In this document: positions 45,091 to 54,376 of the stretch, piece by piece
How positions within the stretch are numbered: position 1 is the first letter of the stretch
Layout: each line of letters begins with the position of its first letter
Assembly (NCBI GenBank): GCA_027946365.1
Contig: JAPEUQ010000003.1
Coordinates: forward strand, 2,542,001 to 2,606,000
From: Kalmusia sp. IMI 367209
Lineage: Eukaryota > Ascomycota > Dothideomycetes > Pleosporales > Didymosphaeriaceae
Length of the DNA stretch: 64,000 bases
Reading direction: 5' to 3'
The notes under the pieces: model-generated
Seen by the model: only the letters and a program-made list of their open reading frames with translations
Told to the model about the DNA's origin: nothing
The model's database searches: none
Program-made: the position numbers and the translations under genes

Positions 45091-45983
45091 ATGGCGCCTC
45101 CTAACAACAGAAAAGATATACTGCAGAAGCTGCGCAACTCTATCTCGGATGGCATTGTCATCGTTGGTGCTGGCGCCGGGATCGGCTTGTCGGCCAAATT
45201 CATCGAGCAGGGCGGCGGTGACCTGATCATCATCTACAATAGCGGACGATTCCGTATGGCTGGCAGGGGCTCATTAGCCGGACTGATGCCGTATGGAAAC
45301 GCGAACGACGTTGTCTTAGATATGGTGCGCTATATGCTAGGTAATGGTTAAATCGTATAACTAACGATTGATTGTAGGCGAACGAAGTTCTCCCTGTTGT
45401 GAAAAAGACCCCTGTTCTTGCAGGTGTATGCGCTACGGACCCTTTCCGCGACATAGATCGGTTCCTCAAACAGCTAAAAGACCTTGGTTTTGCTGGAATC
45501 CAAAACTTTCCAACGGTCGGTCTCATTGATGGCCAATTCCGTCAGAATCTCGAAGAGACGGGCATGGGGTACGACGCCGAGGTCGAGCTCGTTCAAAAAG
45601 CACGTGAGCTGGACCTAATTACAACACCATATGTCTTCAATGTTGCAGAAGCAAGAAAGATGAGTGAGGCCGGGGCCGACATAATCGTCGCCCATATGGG
45701 TCTCACTACGTCTGGGTCAATAGGTGCGACTAGCGGAAAGAGCTTGGATGACTGCGTAAAATTGATCCAAGAGATCCGTGATGAAGCAACGAAATCAAAC
45801 CCAGATGTCATTGTTCTGTGCCACGGCGGGCCAATCGCCGCGCCGGAAGATGCAGAGTACGTGATCTCACGCACGAAAGGCGTGCACGGCTTTTACGGTG
45901 CAAGCTCGATGGAACGGCTGCCGGTAGAAGAGGCAATCACCAATATCACCAAGACTTTCAAGAATTTGAAACCTAGCTCTTAA
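45091..45983 (+). CDS. TIM-barrel signal-transduction/PEP-hydrolase-like protein (Tm-1 C-terminal domain homologue)
   Basis: Two exons, 45091-45324 and 45378-45983, with a 53-nt intron (donor GTGCGC, branch AACTAACG, acceptor TTGTAG) give 279 residues. The sequence matches the TIM-barrel family that includes the C-terminal half of plant Tm-1 (PF09370): [115 protein letters not shown] and [20 protein letters not shown]. The downstream [20 protein letters not shown] is also typical. Choosing the apparently better GTAATG donor 16 nt downstream breaks the frame; the chosen junction reads [17 protein letters not shown], as in relatives. Enzyme activity is not established for the family. Pairing with the UPF0261 gene is discussed in the findings. 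Confidence 0.93.
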
Positions 45984-46029
45984 ATCAACTCTGGTAATGG
46001 CTAGATATTGTCCTCGTAGTGTGTGTTTT

Positions 46030-46570
46030 ATCATTTCTTCAAGATATCACCCGCCGCCTTCAATGCCTCCACACGCGCCTTTAGCTCTTTGTTGTACTCT
46101 TCAAACCTTGTCTTTGCGATTGAATATAGCGGCCATCCTTCCCTAAACATTATTTTGCCTCATCCAATGTACTCGTCGCCATGCAAAAGCAATGTACCAC
46201 CCGGCACAGTCTTACTATGTGTGAAAGTCCAGAAGTGAATCGCAGCCCAAGCGCCGTATCCTACCTGAGCCGACCAGCGAAACTCTTGCGGTGTATTGCA
46301 AACAATTACGGGGTGTGTGCTCGCTTGTTCGAATTCGGTATGCAGCTGATCACCTTCAACGAGCTCTAGGCCTGTTTTACCCTCCGGAAGCTTGATGCTT
46401 TTTGGAAACTTCGACTGCCACTCTGCATAGCGCGCAAAATCCAGCATCTATTGCTCTTCATCAGATATATCGTTTATATGGCATAGCGAACGATAATGGC
46501 ATACCACGGCTCTGACTTCCTCCGGAGATGCTGCGATCTCAACTTCAGTGTGAACGATGTTGGCTGCCAT
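46030..46570 (-). pseudogene. SRPBCC (polyketide cyclase-like fold) protein with in-frame TGA
   Basis: Exon 1 is 46570-46505 (MAANIVHTEVEIAASPEEVR then AV), a 57-nt intron (GTATGC..CAATAG) follows, and exon 2 starts at 46447 with MLDFARYAEWQSKFPKSIKL. This is the START-like SRPBCC opening (strand, helix with DFARYAEW) and it continues through GLELVEGDQLHTEFEQAS and AAIHFWTFTHSKTVPGGTLL. At 46162-46160 an in-frame TGA interrupts the protein after HGDEYIG. The same frame then carries on with FREGWPLYSIAKTRFEEYNK and ELKARVEALKAAGD to the TGA at 46032-46030, which is the expected C-terminal helix. A 30-nt GT..AG segment could remove the stop but is too short for a fungal intron. The stop probably arose from a TGG or CGA codon. 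Proteins of this family bind small hydrophobic ligands. Confidence 0.7.
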
Positions 46571-47011
46571 GGCTCAAATTTCGTCACGGGTGAACAGAAA
46601 GTGAAGTGCATCGCCAACGTTGTGTTCATCGAGATGGTATGCGCAAGGTTCGCCATACGGGTGGCGACAGGTCAAGCTGACTTGATTTTTGCCGAGGTTG
46701 ACTTGAAAATGAGCTAGCGCGGCTCTGCCAGCGCAACAGGTTAGTGCGCAAACACTTGTAGATACCCTTTTAGGTAAGGTGAAGTAAAGCTCGGCAAAAG
46801 TCAAGTCAGTTTGACCTGTCGCCACGCAACCTGGCCATATGGCGTATTCAGGAGAGACCTGATCAATTCGGCTAGCTCCGATCCTTCTACCTAACCCATG
46901 TACCTTTTTCTATATTTGGAAATACAGTTGATAACCGTGCTCACAACCAGAAACACTTTGCGACAGAGCGACAACATATGGTTTGCCGCACATCGATTCG
47001 CCTATAACCAT
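46571..47011. other. Short intergenic region containing MITE copy 2
   Basis: It holds the element at 46661-46825, the promoter of the SRPBCC gene and the 3' flank of the AA9 gene. A frame at 46574-46825 on the minus strand is the translated element. Confidence 0.6.
46661..46825. mobile_element. MITE-like element, copy 2 (165 bp)
   Basis: This copy runs from GTGGCGACAGGTCAAGCTGA at the left to the matching inverted end ...GACCTGTCGCCAC at 46825. The two ends are inverted repeats of about 35 bp with two differences. The core (CAACAGGTTAGTGCGCAAAC and neighbours) is identical in inverse orientation to 38230-38350. Flanks GCCATACGG and GCAACCTGG do not form a target duplication, so it is older or rearranged. 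It sits 90 bp upstream of the SRPBCC start and 187 bp past the AA9 stop. Confidence 0.8.
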
Positions 47012-47934
47012 CTAATCCCTCCACACGCTCGGGCCCGGCATCTTATATGTCGGTATTCTTGTAGCTCCACCGGGTGCAAGATACTCTTCCAACCTATCCT
47101 CAGGCACTGGAAAACTAATGTACTCCTCATCCGCTGGATACCTCCCCTCCGCCTTCCCCTACAATCTGTACCTGCGCACACCCAGCATAGAACTGCGTAT
47201 AATTCCCACCATTTGGTAGCAAACTATCCATGCGCATCAGATAGTACCCCGCCGGGGGTGTCCTTATTGGAACTGTGAAATTGAACTGCAGCAGGGCGTA
47301 AGCACAGAAATAGCCGGATAGATTGTATGAAGACGCACTTCGCTGAATTGGATACCCTCCAAGTCCTCTCTTGAAAACCAACTCTGGTTGTTCGACGGCC
47401 CGCGCTCGGCGATTTTGAAGAAGGCGCCGCCGGAGCCATCCCATGCTTGCAAGCCTTCAGGGCTCTGCACGGGGCTACGTGCCAGATACGCAGACAACGG
47501 ACCATCGTGTAGGACGAGAGCATGGGAGCCGGTCTATCGACATATCAATCTAGTGCAACGCTGAAGTCGCTCATACTCACTGCTTTGATCCAAAAGTTCG
47601 GTCGAAATCCGACTTTTGTGCCAGCTATCACGGTAGCGACTTCGGTGTCGATGCCGGAGACGGTGGCATTGCGACCGCAGCGAATATCGGACGATGAGAG
47701 GTCTCTCGCGTAGAAGGGGGGATAGCTGGGTCCGTTCCCGGCGTGGGTTGCGTCTGAGACGCGGCGAGTATACTTGAATGCGCTGCTCATCGTCTCGTTG
47801 ACGAGGAAGTAGGGGAAATTATCTGTTTAGAGTAAGATTACGCATCTTCCGGAACGCCGTAGACAAAGCTTACAGTGCGCATCGCAGAGCTGGAAGGAGG
47901 ATGCCACGAATGCAATTGCAAGCTGAACTTTCAT
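47012..47934 (-). CDS. AA9 lytic polysaccharide monooxygenase with a one-base frameshift near the 3' end
   Basis: Four exons, 47934-47874, 47822-47581, 47533-47339 and 47285-47012, with introns of 51, 47 and 53 nt. Exon 1 encodes MKVQLAIAFVASSFQLCDAH: a signal peptide ending right before a His, which would be His1 of the copper brace. The second brace His is in GSHALVLHDGPLSAYLARSP (family: HxGPxxxYxA). The core has GGAFFKIAERGP and the axial Tyr in YTQFYAGCAQVQI. The second-sphere His common in AA9, upstream of the Gln, is not seen. In the assembled frame translation stops at 47129-47127 after a G-rich run (about 218 residues), but one base off, YPADEEYISFPVP and RIPTYKMPGPSVWRD run to 47012. 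The IPGPxVW-like end is typical of AA9, so a 1-nt insertion near 47134-47150 is likely. The enzyme would oxidise cellulose or a related polysaccharide outside the cell. Confidence 0.78.
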
Positions 47935-50468
47935 TTTGGAACGATTATGCTCGGGATACTCTTTCGTGAAATATGCAATGTAAAAAAGTATGGTGATGAT
48001 GTTGCTTAGGAGTAGGTGGATGGTGACGGTATTTATCCATGCTATCCGGCAGCATTATACTGACACGCGTGACCCAAATCTAGCATGCCACCCGAAAAGG
48101 CCTTCTATCATTTACACTCGTGCGAGAATGAATCTAACAATCTTGGCTATGCATTCAATAAACGCTGAGTATGGCCTTGTACTATCTATTGAACGTTTTT
48201 CCACTGTGTTCAATGTTTTAGTAGCTGCTACTGTTGTAATAATGCCCACGATGAGGATGCTGTTCGAACTCCGGCCCAATCACATTCTGGTTCTCAAAAT
48301 GTACCTAGGGAACATTTTGCTCAGCTAATTCCAAATTTGGTCCAGTTTGTCTTGTCGAAAATTATTTTGACATACACAATCACACCTTTCGTGACCCAAA
48401 AGAGAAGAGAGTTGAGACGGGAATCTACACTGAAGTTATGAACAACATGATTCGAGCACATTCCTTACCACACCAGGTCTAACCTCTCCATGATAATATG
48501 GGAAAAGAGACCTAAGGTAATTGAGTCTTCGGTATTGCAGGCCTTGCCTCTCCCGCCGGGACTCAATAAATTTAAAGAACCGGAAGCTTCTTTTCTCTTT
48601 AAATACCAACCGCTACTGAGGCATTACTGGGCAGCTGGGCGGGTATGGTGCCACGCATTGTCTATTTGAGCAGACACATTGCTTGAAAAGAAACGCTCGG
48701 TGTTAGTTCCCACTTACTCTTTGTCACCGCTGCCAATTGACATCGTCTAATCAATTCACAGGTGATACTGACTCCTATCAGTTACCTGCATCCGCCATAT
48801 TCGAGTGCTCGATGCGCATTATCTTTCTGCATTGTCTCTCACGTGAAATAACTCCGTGTAAGATGCTTATATATGCGTAGATCATGGCTGCAGCATCACT
48901 ATTCATTTTTACCATGGGCGCAACTACCACGCCTTTTGGTCTGCCATCTAAAGCGTACTTCTATCTGTTCAAGACACTTAGCCCTCAGCGCAATGGTCCG
49001 GGTCAGAGCAACAGCACTACACGGGTATCTCATGGGGATGACTCTCTGAAAATTTGTGTTAAGAATATTATACGCTAAACATACTGCTCTATGGGCTCTA
49101 CGTGTGCAAAGTAATTTCTCTAACCTTGTAGAAGCGTAAAGACTATTCAGTATGTGATAATACCTGACAAGTGAATAGATACGCTCGCGTTGCACTTGTC
49201 GCTTTTTAGTGACTGAGAGAACTCACTGTGGCAAAGGCAGACTTAGGAGGTGAATTCTTAGATCCATACGAGTAGATTTCATAGCAATCCGCAAAGGAGC
49301 AGCCAAGTAAGCAAACGCTCTCACAATAGCGGTTGAGCTTTCTAGCATACAAGATCATCTAACAATCGATCAGATATAGTCGCCGCCGTCCATCGTAATG
49401 GTAATAATGATGCCGGTCTATCTGCAACAGATAAACGAAAGGCCAGAGAGAAGACACAACCCGCGAAGACAGTTTCTTCTTCTTGGTCCTTTTTGGTTCC
49501 AAATCAAGACATAAAAGACCTCAAAACGGAGGACCTGGCGCCATTGTAGAGGACTACCGCAGAATTTTGAACACTGCAAGCATGGAACATCAGGTGCCAG
49601 ATACGCAAAGGTAGGTGACGATGCTGGCAGCGCGGGCAAATCCTTTGCAGGTCAAACCCCGGACCATAACTCTAGAAATCCATCTAGCCCTGCATTGATC
49701 TTTAGTAGCAGTGAAGGTGTTTTTGGTGGGCGTGAGGACGCCGGTTCCTTCGGAGCCTCAGTACTTCCAGAGGATCCGCGGACTCTCCCAGCGGCGAAGT
49801 CTTATGCATTTTTCGATATTCAGGATGGCTGAGATCTAGCTACCTCTACGTGTTATAGAACTAGATACTTATATCGGATCCAGCTGCTTTCAGCTCTTCT
49901 TGTATATCATATAAGGCTGGGAGGATTTCTCCTCTACCAATGACGCGCAACTTTATAATATAATTTAGCAGATCGCCATGCACCCCGTGCGCGAGTCGAT
50001 GATTACCAGCAGGTACGCGTTATACGTCCACTACTCCACTGACCTGCTGAGTCATTTTGACTCTTATCGCTGTGCTTCACTCTCGTCGCTTCTGGTACGA
50101 CTAGCATTGGCTTACTAAAAGATGCAACCAAAAAGACCCGCTCCTCACCAAATCAGCCCTCAAGCTTTCTCTCTGAGTTCTCAACAGGCTCAACTCTTAC
50201 GCCGCAAAATCTGTGGGTTCAGTAACCGCATCACTGGTACCGCTCAACCCTCGAGGCCTCTACACACACAAAAAATTTCTCCGACAGAAATATTATTGAC
50301 GTCTCCACTGGTCCCTACTCGGTAGGTCACCGCTACACTTGCATTTTGCAATCATCGAGGACTCGTCATTCAACTAATGCATGCAGAATATAAAAATAGT
50401 CCATCCAAACTTTGCTAAAGCGTCCGTTGCTCCGGTTTGCTTAAGATCCAAAACTTGTATAGGTTATC
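47935..50468. other. Long gene-poor region
   Basis: In these 2.5 kb I find no frame with a domain; the longest is 112 codons at 47990-48328 (plus). The left end is the AA9 promoter, with AT-rich stretches at 47960-48010. The right end leads into the orphan gene at 50469. No repeat or RNA gene is apparent. Confidence 0.55.
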
Positions 50469-51907
50469 ATGAATCCATCTCGCCGCGGTCGCGGTACCAT
50501 TCTGCCGCGCCTATCAACGGGACACGGACTCGACTCGCCTATTGGTGCTGGCCAACGCTCTCGTCCATCCACGATCGATATATCTCGTTTCGAGGCTGCC
50601 GATGGCATTTCACACGTGGATGATCTCAGTAACGGCAGTGGTAAGTAGCATAGCCTTGTAGGCGCCTCAGAGAGCACGCTACTCACAGCTGAGTAGGTTT
50701 TACCTCTCCCAGCGACGAACGCGCGTTGACTCACCCGGTAATTGGCAGTGCACCACCAGGAAGTTCTGCCACTGGAATATCCCAGGGCTGCATGAGTACC
50801 TTGCAATTACCGGATACACAGACTACCAGCACGTCTCCCTTTATTGCTGCGCAGGGTTCGTTGAAGCGGCAACCATCCAATGATGACGGCAACAACGCTC
50901 AGTCTACTTTTGCTCGTTCCACCAAGAGGCAGAAGACTGAGTGGAAGATCCAGAAGAATTGGAACCCAGACTGTTGGTACAAGGCAGAAGCGACGTTCTC
51001 AGACAATACTATGAAGAATAAGGCTCTTAAAAATGGGATGTCAAAGTTTCTGGATGATGAAGGCATTGACCCCACCCAGTTCAAAAGTAGAGAAAGTCTC
51101 AAGGACAAGTGTAGGGAGGTCCACCAGATACTAATCGACATGAGACTGGCCGGAGAAGCCATATACCCTGGGGTACTCGCTGATAAATCTCCACCAGCTG
51201 GCTGGGGTCCATCTCCTGGTAGTCAGTCCAGACCCAGTGCTTCTCTGAGGAAGAGGGTTCGACGTGCTACTCGTGCTACGCCCGTGTCTGATACTCATTC
51301 TTCTCCTGACTTGCGCTCTGAGATAAAGGTCAGCGAAAGCACATACGACGGATCCGAAGCGAGTAGTGACACTGACGAATCCTTGTGTGATAGTCACGGA
51401 GCCCCGGCTGCTCAATGGCCGAATAAGCTGCCAGTCCTTGTCGCACGCCAGGATTCTGCAACTTTTCATAAAGCACGGGCAGACATCAGGAAGCTAAGGG
51501 AACAAGCCACTGTCGATATCCATAATGCTACTGTCGAGAAAACGGCCTACGTTTATACCATAATTGATGGCAGTAGCAGGACAAAGACCACTTTACCTTC
51601 ATGGGCGCTGTTCGATCACCACAATCGTCCACTGCTTAACATCAAGGCTCAGGCCCTTATCCGCCGCTCCGTTGGGTACTGGACCCAAGTCGAGAGCCTG
51701 CGACAGCACCATGGAAGAAATCCACCACTTAATAAGGCTGAAAAGGCGCGGTTCTCACAGAACCGATTAGATACTATCAATGCCTACCAGACAGCTCGCT
51801 CGGGTCTGGTGCATGAGCTGTCAATTGAGATTGATTGGAAGCGCAATTTGAGAGGCAGAGAGATGGCTCATAAGCTTGTGGCCGAGGAGTTTCCGCTGAA
51901 TGTTTAG
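50469..51907 (+). CDS. Orphan basic nuclear-type protein
   Basis: Two exons, 50469-50640 and 50697-51907, with a 56-nt intron (GTAAGT..GAGTAG), give 460 residues. I recognise no family. The N-terminus is Arg/Ser-rich and disordered (MNPSRRGRGTILPRLSTGHG). A nuclear-signal-like STKRQKTEWKIQKNW precedes a conserved-looking block, NPDCWYKAEATFSDNTMKNK and KFLDDEGIDPTQFKSRESLK, about residues 135-190, which could be a small globular DNA-binding or interaction module. A second basic patch (SLRKRVRRATRAT), an acidic middle (SDTDESLCDSHG) and a helical C-terminal part (HKARADIRKLREQATVDIHN) follow. The C-terminus could be a dimerisation helix. It is the plus-strand gene next to the convergent HeLo-GTPase gene, which suggests accessory content, but no role is shown. 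Confidence 0.7.
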
Positions 51908-52557
51908 CAAGTGTGTAGACATTACTCCCTCAACCGTTTCTTCCAAAAAACCGTCTCGAGGTGTGTAAGATAATTATTTATGAGAGATGTATTTGGTTCC
52001 GAAAACCAAAGCAGCGCCGAATAGGATCTCCTCCAATGAATGTGCATCTGGATGAAAAGTCTTCTATTGTATATTATCATCGTCGCAGCTCAGAAGCAAG
52101 ATCTTGGAGAATATTGTGATAGTAACTCCATTCCCGGAAAATTTAGAATCTTCGGTCACCGCTTTTGGTATCACTTGCCCCTAAAGTCCCAGACTTATCC
52201 CTATAGCCCGTCAGCTCTTATTGGTTAACTTCAGTACCTTCCCATGCCCTCATTGCTTCCAAGGTTCCAAAAATCACACGAGCCGAGTGGGCCCAAAAGC
52301 GAACCTATATCCATCCTATCAGTATATTTTGGACGCTTCTCCTGCCACATGACTTAGAAGAGGGTATGATGATTAAATGCGTACTTGAGCTAGAAGCATG
52401 GTAGGTTCAATTTCGTGTAGCTCTATATACGGCAAGTTCTGTTGCACGAGCCACCAGTCTGCACGAGAATTTAATTAACAATTATTCATACAATTGTAAA
52501 CACAACCACACCTAAGACCATTTTAACAGAGAGGTCGACTCCAAACACAGAAATACA
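51908..52557. other. Intergenic region between convergent genes
   Basis: It contains only 3' flanks of the orphan and the HeLo-GTPase gene. A frame at 52040-52228 is unsupported. Confidence 0.6.
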
Positions 52558-54376
52558 TTATGTGTTTGCTTCTTCACGTGTTTCATTTACTATGGGTAGC
52601 CCAGGGCGTTCACTACGCCACGGCAGCCTGAAACTGCGAGACGGAGGCGAAGAGGCTGAAATGGCAGCTCGTATTGCCTGTGATCTTTAGAATAGCCCAT
52701 AATACTAGCTATGAGAAGTAAGCAACGTACGGATTCGAAGATGTCATCCACACAAGCACCAGTCTCTAGTTTGCATTGAATGTAAGTCGCAGCACCAATT
52801 TCCTTAGCGAGGTTGGTTCCATTGATAAAATCGGAATCCAGATATGTGTAGGAGCGATCTGGAGCTACGCCTACAAGAATGTGGCGAGCTTTAGGGCAGT
52901 ACGAGTCCACATAGACGGTCCATTTCTTTCGTACCTGATCATAGTCTGGTGATGCGCCGAGAGGGAAGCATATGATAACGACGTCTGCGCCTGCATAATA
53001 GCGAGCTTGTAGGTTTTCATAATCCTCGCATCCGCTTATGTCCCGCAGGTAAAGCCTAGTCTGTTGACCGTCGATCCTGATAAGAAGCTTAGCGATGAAG
53101 ACTGGACCCCTTGATGTGTAGTGGGTCCACTACAAATTAAGGAGGTAGTTTAGACATGCCTTATGTCATTTATACAATCGTTGAAAATGACCGGTGAATA
53201 ACTGGTAGTATAATATCCACGTGTAAATGTGGAAAGCAATTGTGTCTTGCGAGCTGATGCCTCGCCTACTACGACAAATCTGGTCCTAATAAGAGAACAT
53301 CCGTAAAACTGGCATGATCAGATCAAGGCTTACTTATAACTTTTCTTGACCCTTTGCTTGATAGCAACGGGAGCTTGTTGTCTCGTATTGACAGGGAATT
53401 CTGTTGTGCTCAACCGCCTACTCAGCCTTCTTGCAGCAGTAGAAACAAGCTCTTGTTGCATCTCATCCGAGAGAAGTCGCTTGCCGTTGGGCTCGCGAAC
53501 TGCTATTTCCTGTTCTATAGAGATAGGCCTCGACCCCCAAGACTCAGCAAAACTGCTGGTTCTCGAAAGGTGCGTCCTCGCTGTGTAGTATGACTCCAGA
53601 GTGGTGAAAGATCCTAGGTATCCGGTGTCCATAGAAGAGCGTATACTGGTCGTCCCCTGAGAGATTTGTTCTAGTCGCACACTTGCGGCGTCCGAAACTG
53701 CATCTTCCTCTCCCTCTTTTGCCATTTCAATTTCTTCTAGCTCTTCTACATCATCAATACATTCAATTTCATAATCTATGAAGATCTGCTGACGATGTTG
53801 AATTTCTGTTGCTTTGGTCAAGTTTTCCAGGTCGTCGATGAAATCCTTAAGGTGCTTGATGAGCTCTGCGAACTTTTCACGGTCATCAATAACCCATATT
53901 GCTACTGCTACTTTCGAGTTTGATGGGCTTTGCTGAGATCTCGATCGTCGTCTGAGGAGGCGAGTGAGGCTGCTTCTTCTTTCTAATTTGCCTCCTGAAA
54001 TTATTGAAGGAGAGTTCGTCATGATAGCGCTTTCGCCTTGCATTGCGTCGGTGGGTTCCGTGTATGGTGCTAGGCCATAGCGGTCTTTTAGTCGTTTTGC
54101 ATCGTTCAATAACAGGCTGATGCACTCTAGCGTCGACACCAACTGGCGATTTAGCTCCGGCTCATCTAATCGCGCATCGTACTGAGTTTCATCGATAAGA
54201 CCGCATGCACGACCCCAAGCACGAAGTCGAAGTTCTTGGTTGCTGAATTTCGTTTCGAATATTTTGTAGTCTTTGTCGAAAGCGCGGCCCTTCTGGACAA
54301 GCCTGAAGGCGCTGGTGCACGCACTAAAAAGCCCGGCTAATCCAGCAATACCAACCACGAGGCTAGCTGCTTCCAT
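52558..54376 (-). CDS. HeLo domain fused to a degenerate Rho-family GTPase
   Basis: Four exons on the minus strand: 54376-53334, 53285-53176, 53101-52731 and 52677-52558; introns of 48, 74 and 53 nt, all phase-consistent, give 547 residues. An upstream in-frame ATG at 54412 would add MLLLFAFLLLPD. Residues 1-215 are a HeLo domain: MEAASLVVGIAGLAGLFSAC, FETKFSNQELRLRAWGRACG and WVIDDREKFAELIKHLKDFI match the HET-S/prion-inhibition type. Residues about 220-345 are a Ser-rich linker. From 348 on a Rho-like fold follows: TRFVVVGEASARKTQLLSTF (P-loop), RLYLRDISGCEDYENL (switch II), GADVVIICFPL, ARHILVGVAPDRS, and DDIFESAIRAAIS. The G3 Gln is Cys, the G4 TKxD is VAPD, the P-loop Gly before Lys is Arg, and there is no CAAX box. 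HeLo domains cause membrane-targeted cell death in fungal non-self recognition. I infer a death effector with a pseudo-GTPase control module. Confidence 0.82.

Noticed and set aside
46165..46194. 30-nt intron removing the TGA in the SRPBCC gene
   Set aside because: Too short for known fungal introns and would delete conserved residues, so the nonsense mutation is preferred.
52590..52910. Independent 106-codon ORF starting at a GTG
   Set aside because: It is the inner part of exon 3 of the HeLo-GTPase gene read into intron 3.
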